NCBI GenBank assembly: GCA_938028585.1
Contig: CALIZH010000317.1
Location: forward strand, 1 to 5,010
Length of the DNA stretch: 5,010 nucleotides
Direction of reading: 5' to 3'
From: an uncultured Actinomyces sp.
GTDB taxonomy: Bacteria; Actinomycetota; Actinomycetes; Actinomycetales; Actinomycetaceae
The translations under genes were made by a program, and so were the position numbers. Below the pieces are notes generated by a model. The model worked only from the letters and a program-made list of their open reading frames with translations. It did not search any database and was not told the origin of the DNA. Position 1 is the stretch's first letter. The number at the start of each line of letters is the position of its first letter. Below, piece by piece: positions 1 to 5,010 of the stretch.

Positions 1-944
1 CTCTCGCGGTCATTCCCCTCACTCCCCTCTCCTCTTTTGAGGCCTCGGCTCAGATGAACTCTGCGATGGCACAACTCGTCCGTAGTGCACAGGCAGCACT
101 GCGGATCCGCGAACTTATCGGCTCGGAGGCACCCGCCACCACCACGGCCTCGAAGATCGATCAGACTCCGCTTCCCGAAGATGCGACGCACCACCCCAAT
201 CTTCAAGCGAGTGACCTGGCGATCGGATGGCCCGATGGCCCGCTCTTGGTTGAAAACCTCAATCTTGATGTTGTCCCCGGTCGCTGCATCGCAATCGTTG
301 GCCCTTCAGGAATTGGTAAAACAACACTCCTGAATACTCTGGCTGGATTGATCCCCGCACGCGATGGGCAGCTCACTCTCAACGGGGTTCCTCTTGGGGA
401 CATTCCCCACGAGGAGAGTGCAAGCGTCATTCAGGTAACCGCTGAAGACGCCCATATCTTCGCAACCAGCATCTACGAAAATCTTCGCGTCGCACGCGCT
501 GATCTATCGAAGGAAGAAGCTCGAGATCTTCTGAACACCGTTGGCCTGAAGGACTGGTGTGCTTCTCTTCCTCAGGGAATCGATACCGTAATTGGGGCTG
601 GGGCAACGGGAGTATCCGGTGGTGAGCGTCGCAGACTTCTTGCCGCCCGAGCACTCGCCTCACATGCACCCATCATGCTTTTGGATGAAGCCAGTGAGCA
701 CCTAGATCCGCACAGCGCAGATGCCCTGATGAGAACCATCCGTGCACACGCGGTGAATAAAGGCTTGGTGATTGTCACGCACCGTCTGAGCGCTCTTGAC
801 ATTGCAGATGAGATTATCCTGATGGGGTATCCGCACGATGATCCTCGCCTGCGTCCTGCACGCATCGTTGAACGAGGAACACGTGATGAGCTCATTGCAA
901 GGAGCGAAGCTTTCCGTTGGGCACTCAAGCAGGAGGAAGAATGA
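1..944 (+). CDS. cydC: CydC-type ABC transporter ATP-binding/permease protein, 5'-partial (C-terminal part)
   Basis: This is the C-terminal part of the CydC half of the CydDC heterodimeric ABC exporter. In known systems CydDC is an inner-membrane exporter of thiols (cysteine/glutathione) or heme-related cargo, and it is needed to assemble cytochrome bd oxidase. The reading frame is open from base 3 to the window edge, so the ATG at 54 is internal. Residues encoded at 3-53 look like the end of the last membrane helix (LAVIPLTPLSSFEA). The nucleotide-binding domain is complete: Walker A GPSGIGKTT at 300-326, Q-loop Gln near 432, ABC signature VSGGERRR at 612-635, Walker B IMLLDEASEHLD at 672-707 and H-loop His at 780-782. 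The signature followed by ERRR, and the EHLD after Walker B, are typical of CydC rather than generic exporters. The stop at 942-944 overlaps the next start (ATGA). The fit to CydC is strong. An unrelated exporter, or the second half of a fused CydDC, cannot be excluded without the N-terminus. Confidence 0.88.
   Translation, partial: LAVIPLTPLSSFEASAQMNSAMAQLVRSAQAALRIRELIGSEAPATTTASKIDQTPLPEDATHHPNLQASDLAIGWPDGPLLVENLNLDVVPGRCIAIVGPSGIGKTTLLNTLAGLIPARDGQLTLNGVPLGDIPHEESASVIQVTAEDAHIFATSIYENLRVARADLSKEEARDLLNTVGLKDWCASLPQGIDTVIGAGATGVSGGERRRLLAARALASHAPIMLLDEASEHLDPHSADALMRTIRAHAVNKGLVIVTHRLSALDIADEIILMGYPHDDPRLRPARIVERGTRDELIARSEAFRWALKQEEE
931..936 (+). promoter_or_regulatory. Ribosome binding site of the histidine kinase gene
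   Basis: A perfect AGGAGG lies inside the end of cydC, 4 bases before the ATG at 941. It decides the start. The same frame also has a TTG at 917, but that codon has no such site and would enlarge the overlap with cydC. Confidence 0.8.
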
Positions 945-2581
945 GCCCCGAAAGGACCGATTCACGACTTCTTGAAGCTGCTCTTGATGTCACCTCAAGC
1001 CTAGATCTTCAACGAGTCCTCGAGAATTTCGTCGAGCGCGCATGCGCATTAACCGGTGCACGCTACGCAGGACTATCGGTTCTTGATACCTGGGGCGATA
1101 CGACGATGTTCGTCGAATACGGCGATGCTCCAGCCGGTGAGGCCTCAAATCTTCCCGAAGAGTTGGTCCAACGCATTACCGATGAGGGATATGCGATTCT
1201 CAATGATCCTGCCTCTCTTGACAATGCTGAAGGGATTGAAAACTTCCTGGGAGTTTCTGTCACTTTCAAGGGGCAAATCTATGCACGCCTCTACCTGGTC
1301 AACCGCTTGGGAGGCTTTGGACTCAGCGCACTTCGCATTGTGCAGACTTTGGCAGCGGCAGCCGGTATTGCCGTTGAAAATGCTCACCTCTATGCAGATG
1401 CTCGAAGGCGCGCGCGCTGGATTCGAGCATCGCAGCAGCTGACCACCTCGATGCTCGAAGGAGCAGACGAGGAAGAAGGCTTGACCCTGATCGCTCAAAC
1501 CGTTCGTGATGTCTCGCAGGCGGATACCGCGATTATCGTCTTGCCCTCAGTGAAAGATACCTGGGCTGCGGAAATCACCGATGGTCATCACGCTGATCGT
1601 TTGCTAGGAGTTGTCTTCCCCCACGAAGGCCGTGCGATGTCGGTACTCAACGAAGGGACCGGCATGATCGTTGATTCCCTCGCGCGCGCCCAGACCATGC
1701 GTATCCCCGAATTTTCCGAATTCGGTCCAGCACTCTATGCGCCTCTTCGAGGAAGAGGAAAGCCCGCCGGTGTCCTCATCCTGCTCCGTCTTCCAGGAAA
1801 ACCAGAATTTGACTACTCCGAGCTGGCTTTAGCGGAATCACTGGCCGCTCAAGCTGCGCTTGCACTGGAGCTCGCCTCGGCTCGCCATGCTGAAGACGTT
1901 GCTTCCCTCCTTGACGAACGTGATCGAATTGGCCGCGATCTACATGATTTTGCGATCCAGCAGCTCTTTGCAGCGGGTATGCAACTCGATTCGACCAAGC
2001 AAAAGATCAGCGAAAAACAGGTCGGCGTCGATGAGGTCATCCACGCTCTTGACCTGTCCCTAGCCTCCATTGACGAGGCCGTGCGTCAGATCCGCGCAAT
2101 CGTCCATAATCTGCGTGAACCCGATTCTGACGTTGGCTTGGTGGAGCGTATCCGCCGAGAGTCCTCCCTCTCACGTTCATTTTTAGGCTTTGCACCTTCG
2201 CTCCTCATTTCTGTCGACGGCCAGTCGGTCAACGAACAGAAAGAATGCGAAGATCACCGCGTTGAACTACTCAATTCTCGCGTTGATGATTCACGAAGTG
2301 ATGATGCGGTTGCAATCGTGAGAGAGGGCCTGTCCAATATTGCCCGTCACGCACACGCGACTGCAGGTGCGGTCAATGTTGAACTTCAGGGAAGCGGGAA
2401 AACAGGTAGGCTCACGGTTTCCGTTTCCGATGACGGAGTCGGGATTGACCCCGCGCATACACGCAATTCAGGCCTTGCGAACATGGCAGAACGTGCACGC
2501 CTCAACGGCGGAACCTTCACCGTTGGTACCGGCCTTGAAGGAAAAGGAACAAAGATTACCTGGAGCGTTCCCCTGGCCTAG
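941..2581 (+). CDS. DevS/DosS-like GAF-domain sensor histidine kinase (cytosolic)
   Basis: This is a 546-residue sensor kinase that should autophosphorylate a His and pass the phosphate to a response regulator, most likely the one at 2583-3239. No signal peptide or membrane helix is visible, so it is probably cytosolic. Domains in order: GAF-like 1 (about 10-155, with FLGVSV and LYLVNR motifs), GAF-like 2 (about 160-315), HisKA_3 (about 325-395) with DRIGRDLHDF and phosphoacceptor His335, then HATPase_c (about 453-546) with N-box Asn466, G1 box DDGVGID (498-503 region) and a Gly-rich GLANMAERARLNGG. The order and the H-box match mycobacterial DevS (DosS). GAF 1 is shorter than in DevS and lacks a His at the heme-ligand position, so the signal is unknown. 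A hydrophilic stretch at about 428-452 separates HisKA_3 from the ATPase core. The start at ATG 941 overlaps the cydC stop by 4 bases after a strong ribosome site, so it is probably cotranslated with cydC and may sense redox or respiratory state (inference). Confidence 0.92.
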   Translation: MSPERTDSRLLEAALDVTSSLDLQRVLENFVERACALTGARYAGLSVLDTWGDTTMFVEYGDAPAGEASNLPEELVQRITDEGYAILNDPASLDNAEGIENFLGVSVTFKGQIYARLYLVNRLGGFGLSALRIVQTLAAAAGIAVENAHLYADARRRARWIRASQQLTTSMLEGADEEEGLTLIAQTVRDVSQADTAIIVLPSVKDTWAAEITDGHHADRLLGVVFPHEGRAMSVLNEGTGMIVDSLARAQTMRIPEFSEFGPALYAPLRGRGKPAGVLILLRLPGKPEFDYSELALAESLAAQAALALELASARHAEDVASLLDERDRIGRDLHDFAIQQLFAAGMQLDSTKQKISEKQVGVDEVIHALDLSLASIDEAVRQIRAIVHNLREPDSDVGLVERIRRESSLSRSFLGFAPSLLISVDGQSVNEQKECEDHRVELLNSRVDDSRSDDAVAIVREGLSNIARHAHATAGAVNVELQGSGKTGRLTVSVSDDGVGIDPAHTRNSGLANMAERARLNGGTFTVGTGLEGKGTKITWSVPLA

Positions 2582-2582
2582 C

Positions 2583-3239
2583 TCAGTTACGCCAAGCGGC
2601 AGCGCGCTGTCCGGCTACCCATGCAGCAACCTGAGTGCGTCGTTGAAGCCCCATCTTCGACAGCAAGGACGTGATGTGGTTCTTCACGGTCTTTTCTGCA
2701 ACGCCCAGTTTTGCGCCAATTTCGCGGTTCGACAGGCCATCACCGATCAGCTCCAAGACCTTACGCTCTGAAGGAGTCAGGTCTGCGGTGGGATCATCAT
2801 GATCTGCACGCCTGCGGGTCAGTGTTCGCTCATCAAGAAGGATGCGTCCCTGTGCAACTGCCTTAATGACATCGGTAATTTCTGCACCGCGAACGGTCTT
2901 GAGCACGTAGGCACGTGCGCCCTTTGCAAGAGACTCTGCCAAGGCCTCGTCATCATCAAAAGAAGTCAGGACGATCGGGCGAATCTCGGGATTTGTCTGC
3001 CCCAAAGATTCCATGATGTCGATGCCTGTTCCATCGGGAAGCTGGAGGTCCACCAAAATCACATCGGGGCTGACCAATTGGGCACGGCGCAAAGCGTCTT
3101 GAACTGTACCGGCCTCTGCAACCACCTCAAGGTCATCGGCACGATCGACAATCTCTGCAATCCCGCGACGAACAATCTCATGATCATCAACGATCATGAC
3201 TCGGATCGGGGTCTGCAAAGGGGTATCGTTTTCAGTCAC
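2583..3239 (-). CDS. NarL/DevR-type response regulator with LuxR HTH
   Basis: This is a 218-residue DNA-binding response regulator. The receiver domain spans about 13-130, with the acidic pair Asp18-Asp19 (VDDHE), phosphoacceptor Asp64 (VDLQLPDG), Thr92 (LTS) and Lys114 (VLK). The LuxR-type helix-turn-helix is at about 154-210 (LTPSERKVLELI to RRTQVAAW). The recognition helix has AEKTVKN, the same residues that contact DNA in mycobacterial DevR (Lys179, Lys182, Asn183, recalled from the literature). The receiver residues match those of DevR with a constant offset of ten. The GTG at 3239 is chosen as start because AAGGAG lies 6 bases before it and the protein then has normal family length. The frame stays open upstream into rnc, and an ATG at 3257 is a weaker alternative. 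The start overlaps the rnc stop by 8 bases. The gene ends one base from the convergent kinase gene, its presumed partner. Confidence 0.93.
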   Translation of the reverse strand: MTENDTPLQTPIRVMIVDDHEIVRRGIAEIVDRADDLEVVAEAGTVQDALRRAQLVSPDVILVDLQLPDGTGIDIMESLGQTNPEIRPIVLTSFDDDEALAESLAKGARAYVLKTVRGAEITDVIKAVAQGRILLDERTLTRRRADHDDPTADLTPSERKVLELIGDGLSNREIGAKLGVAEKTVKNHITSLLSKMGLQRRTQVAAWVAGQRAAAWRN

Positions 3240-3984
3240 GTTTTTCTCCTTGTTCATCGACGCGCTTCTCACCGCTGAGGCGGGCAACTGCATCTGCTGC
3301 TGCCGCATTTTCTGCGTGTTTCTTTGAAGTACCAACACCTTGGCCAACTTGGGTGTCCCTTGAGGCAACAAAGGCGTGAGCGGTAAAGACCCTCTGGTGG
3401 TCCGGTCCTTCGCCCTCAACCTCGTAGGTCACTGCCCCCATGTCATGGTTGAAGGCAAACTCGGTCAGTGTTGTCTTCCAGTCCTGTTCGGCCGCACGTT
3501 CGACTGCGTGAATCAGCAAGAAACCGAGATGACGCAAAATAGTTGCACGCGCGCCTTCGATACCTACGCTCAGATAGGTTGCACCGACCAGGGCTTCGAA
3601 AGTATCAGACAAGATGGAGTCTTTGTCTCGACCACCGTGAGTACTTTCCCCACGCCCTAAGTAGATGTACTCCCCCAGCTCAATGTGCCGAGCTGCCTGC
3701 GCTAAGGGTTCTTGAGAAACAGTTGCTGCCCGCATCCGCGACAATTCGGATTCGGGGACGTCGCCATGGCGGTGATACAGCTCGTCTGCCACGACAATCG
3801 ACAGAACAGAGTCACCCAGGAACTCAAGGCGTTCATTATGGGCAATTCCGCCGGCTTCATTTGCATACGAACGGTGGATTAGCGCCAGTTCCAATAGATC
3901 CTGGCGCACAGGAGTTCCCCATGCTTCAAGCAAGGTATCAGTATTGGGGCGCGGGGGAACAGGAAGCTTTGAACGACGAGCCAT
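3232..3984 (-). CDS. rnc: Ribonuclease III
   Basis: RNase III is a Mg2+-dependent endonuclease that cuts double-stranded RNA in rRNA maturation, mRNA turnover and sense-antisense duplexes. The 250-residue product is slightly longer than the Escherichia coli enzyme (about 226). The catalytic domain (about 15-155) carries the family signature NERLEFLGD (50-58), giving Glu51, Glu54 and Asp58. SDTFEALVGA (126-135) gives Asp127 and Glu130, the metal-binding residues corresponding to Asp114 and Glu117 of E. coli. A double-stranded RNA-binding domain follows (about 168-237), ending in a GTSKKHAENAAAADA motif. A short charged tail follows, and its codons hold the ribosome site of the next gene. The ATG at 3984 shares one base with the yceD stop (TGATG). 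Only a weak purine-rich site precedes it, so translation probably depends on coupling. All catalytic residues are present. In most actinobacteria mutM follows rnc; here a response regulator does. Confidence 0.97.
   Translation of the reverse strand: MARRSKLPVPPRPNTDTLLEAWGTPVRQDLLELALIHRSYANEAGGIAHNERLEFLGDSVLSIVVADELYHRHGDVPESELSRMRAATVSQEPLAQAARHIELGEYIYLGRGESTHGGRDKDSILSDTFEALVGATYLSVGIEGARATILRHLGFLLIHAVERAAEQDWKTTLTEFAFNHDMGAVTYEVEGEGPDHQRVFTAHAFVASRDTQVGQGVGTSKKHAENAAAADAVARLSGEKRVDEQGEKRD
3246..3251 (-). promoter_or_regulatory. Ribosome binding site of the response regulator gene
   Basis: AAGGAG on the minus strand lies 6 bases upstream of the GTG at 3239-3237, inside the last codons of rnc. 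It supports the GTG over the in-frame ATG at 3257 and over the far longer reading frame that would begin at 3419. Confidence 0.75.
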
Positions 3985-4547
3985 CAGTTCTCATCCCGCG
4001 CGGTGAGCTGATCAAGAAGACCCGAAAGCCCCGCAAGACGCGGATCGATCACCACATGCTCATGATCTTCGGGAAGATCTTCCCATTTTTCGCCGCATCC
4101 TGGGCAAAGCCCCTGACAATCAGGCTTACACAGAGGACGGTCTTCCATCAGCGTCACGATGCCGTCACGCACAATTCCTTCAATATCGACAGTGTCGCGC
4201 GCCGAGATGGTCTGGAAATCTTCGGCTTCCTCATCTTGCTCATTACGCAAACGCTGCGCAGCCTTCGGTTCGAAGAAAAGTTCATCGACATCGACCGAAT
4301 GGTGACGCGTCAGTTCATCAAGACAACGCACGCATTCTCCGTCGATATCAACATCGGTATGCGCACGAACCAGAACCCCGTCATCAACCGAAGTAATAGT
4401 CACGTCGATAGGTAACTCAGTCCCCGGAGCCACTCGCATAACCGAGGTTCCCAGGTCATCAGGGACCTGCCAAGTTAGGTGATAGTCGCGCGTCGAACCA
4501 GGCGAGCGCGAAAGATCACGAAGAGAAATCTCTAAAGGTTCACTCAT
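3984..4547 (-). CDS. YceD family (DUF177) metal-binding-type protein
   Basis: This is a 187-residue YceD/DUF177 protein. In bacteria and plastids the family is linked to 23S rRNA accumulation and processing, but the biochemical role is not settled. Seen here are an N-terminal region typical of the actinobacterial form (ISLRDLSRSPGSTRDY), a first Cys pair C72-x2-C75 (ECVRCLDE), an acidic middle, and a second cluster Cys140, Cys144, Cys148, Cys151 (LCKPDCQGLCPGCGEKW), which looks like a zinc-binding knuckle. The C-terminus has the usual DPRLAGLSGLLDQL. The start at ATG 4547 lies 8 bases inside the preceding gene and has no clear ribosome site, so coupling is likely. The start fits the family N-terminus. 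In many bacteria rpmF (ribosomal protein L32) follows directly; here the stop runs straight into rnc, with no room for it. The family assignment is firm; the function is inferred from the family. Confidence 0.92.
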   Translation of the reverse strand: MSEPLEISLRDLSRSPGSTRDYHLTWQVPDDLGTSVMRVAPGTELPIDVTITSVDDGVLVRAHTDVDIDGECVRCLDELTRHHSVDVDELFFEPKAAQRLRNEQDEEAEDFQTISARDTVDIEGIVRDGIVTLMEDRPLCKPDCQGLCPGCGEKWEDLPEDHEHVVIDPRLAGLSGLLDQLTARDEN

Positions 4548-5010
4548 GTTCTAAAGTCACATTCGTAATATCGCGGCCATTGCGTTCGGCAATGGCACGC
4601 CGACCAGCATCGGTACGGCGTTGAAGTTCTTGAAGAAGTGCGGATAGTTCTGCAAGAGACGAGGCAGCGTATTCATCGGCACCGGTACGCATCTGCTTCT
4701 CAGCCGCACGCGCCTGCGCAACAATCTCACGCGCACGCTCTTCAGCCATCTGCTTGATGTTCTCTCCGGATACAAGGCGCTCTGCCTGCGCATTGGCGTC
4801 GGCAAGGGTGTTCTCCGCATCCGCCTCGGCCTGCTGACGCACACGCTTCGCGTCTTCTTCGGCCTTTTCACGGGTCTTCTGGGCGTGCTCCTCGGCCTCG
4901 GCAACCAACTGATCAGCCTTTTCACGGGCCTCGTCGATGGTCGAACGAGCGCGGGCATTAGCCTCGGCAATGGTCGTCTCTGCGGCCGAGTCGGCGCGCA
5001 CAAGCACTGC
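4540..5010 (-). CDS. DivIVA-like / ATP-synthase-b-like coiled-coil protein, 5'-partial
   Basis: The visible 156 residues are the C-terminal part of a long, Ala/Glu/Arg-rich helical protein. The frame is open to the window edge, so the GTG at 5007 is probably internal and the N-terminus lies outside. A gene of this kind (often named DivIVA domain protein or F0 subunit b-like) commonly stands between coaD and yceD in actinobacteria. The end of the helix (TGADEYAASSLAELSALLQE) resembles those proteins. No enzymatic motif, Cys or membrane segment is visible. Residues at 4771-5001 form seven tandem 11-residue units with Ala at positions 3 and 7, and three more units follow after a 6-residue break (see the repeat entries). 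This suggests a long parallel helical stalk, perhaps scaffolding in cell-pole growth or division (inference). The stop at 4542-4540 overlaps the yceD start by 8 bases. The gene is certain; the function is not. Confidence 0.85.
   Translation of the reverse strand, partial: AVLVRADSAAETTIAEANARARSTIDEAREKADQLVAEAEEHAQKTREKAEEDAKRVRQQAEADAENTLADANAQAERLVSGENIKQMAEERAREIVAQARAAEKQMRTGADEYAASSLAELSALLQELQRRTDAGRRAIAERNGRDITNVTLEHE
4654..4752 (-). repeat. Three further hendecad units after a 6-residue break
   Basis: After the non-fitting residues SGENIK (4753-4770) the 11-residue register resumes for three units beginning QMAEERAREIV. Ala is at position 3 in all three and at position 7 in two. The last unit, TGADEYAASSL, leads into a differently spaced Leu-rich helix (ELSALLQELQ). 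The break would act as a hinge or register shift in the coiled coil. Confidence 0.55.
4771..5001 (-). repeat. Seven tandem 11-residue (hendecad) coiled-coil repeats, 33 bp each
   Basis: Read in the coding frame, seven consecutive units of 11 residues align without gaps. Positions 3 and 7 are Ala in all seven. Position 11 is I, V or L in five of the seven and Arg in the other two. Two non-adjacent examples are DEAREKADQLV and ADANAQAERLV. At DNA level the period shows only in part: GCCTCGGCAA occurs at 4895-4904 and 4961-4970 (66 bp apart, two units), and a 13-base GCCTTTTCACGGG occurs at 4862 and 4916 (54 bp apart, not a multiple of 33). The pattern is therefore selected at protein level and is not a recent tandem duplication. 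Confidence 0.75.

Noticed and set aside
54..56. ATG at 54 as the start of cydC
   Set aside because: The frame is open upstream to the window edge and encodes membrane-helix-like residues. A start at 54 would leave an ABC protein without its membrane domain.
917..940. TTG start for the histidine kinase, 8 codons upstream
   Set aside because: The ATG at 941 has AGGAGG just before it and makes the classic ATGA overlap. The TTG has no ribosome site.
1385..1387. His149 of the kinase as equivalent of the DevS heme ligand His149
   Set aside because: The number matches by coincidence. This His sits in the NAHLY helix at the end of the GAF domain, well after FLGVSV, while the DevS ligand lies before that motif.
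1716..1725. 10-base palindrome CCGAATTCGG as an operator
   Set aside because: It lies inside the kinase coding sequence, encodes conserved-looking GAF residues and is not repeated elsewhere in the window. Chance is enough to explain it.
2595..2616. GC-rich imperfect inverted repeat around AGCGCGCT near the kinase/regulator junction, as a bidirectional terminator
   Set aside because: It lies in the last codons of the regulator, the stem is imperfect and no T-run follows on either strand.
2340..2771. 143-codon open frame on the plus strand crossing the kinase end and the regulator
   Set aside because: It is out of frame with the kinase and antisense to the regulator HTH, with no family resemblance and no ribosome site.
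3240..3419. 60-residue N-terminal extension of the response regulator
   Set aside because: The frame is open into rnc but the extra residues look like out-of-frame translation of the RNA-binding domain. The GTG at 3239 has a good ribosome site and gives normal family length.
3543..4415. 290-codon open frame on the plus strand opposite rnc and yceD
   Set aside because: It is antisense to two genes with intact family motifs. Its product is rich in Arg, His, Thr and Gln with no recognisable domain, and it spans the rnc/yceD junction. It is a shadow frame.

Overview
The window looks like a chromosomal segment from an actinobacterium of moderate-to-high GC. The best guess is an Actinomyces- or Schaalia-like member of the Actinomycetaceae. 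This is inferred from the actinobacterial arrangement of a DivIVA/coiled-coil gene, a YceD (DUF177) gene and rnc, from a DevS/DevR-like two-component pair, and from CydC-type sequence. The exact genus cannot be fixed from the sequence alone. Coding density is almost total. No stretch of even 50 bases lies outside a gene, and I see no tRNA, rRNA, CRISPR array, insertion sequence or attachment site.

Plus strand (1-2581): the window opens inside cydC, the ABC half-transporter needed to assemble cytochrome bd oxidase. All of its nucleotide-binding domain is present, but most of its membrane domain lies upstream of the window. cydC overlaps by 4 bases (ATGA) the gene for a soluble histidine kinase with two GAF-like domains, a HisKA_3 dimerisation/phosphoacceptor domain and a HATPase domain. 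Its layout is that of mycobacterial DevS/DosS, but the His that ligates heme in DevS has no counterpart.

Minus strand (5010-2583, read right to left): a long Ala/Glu-rich coiled-coil protein (N-terminus outside the window) is followed by a YceD/DUF177 protein, RNase III (rnc) and a NarL/DevR-type response regulator. The first three junctions between these genes overlap by 8, 1 and 8 bases, so the block is very probably one translationally coupled operon. Two expected neighbours are missing: rpmF (L32) is not between yceD and rnc, and the response regulator, not mutM, follows rnc.

The two blocks meet tail to tail at 2581/2583 with a single base between the kinase and regulator stop codons. 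The kinase and regulator are therefore the likely cognate pair, but they belong to different, convergent operons: one respiratory (cyd) and one housekeeping (rnc). The most interesting points are this split, colliding two-component system attached to cytochrome bd assembly, and a regular 11-residue (hendecad) repeat in the coiled-coil protein.
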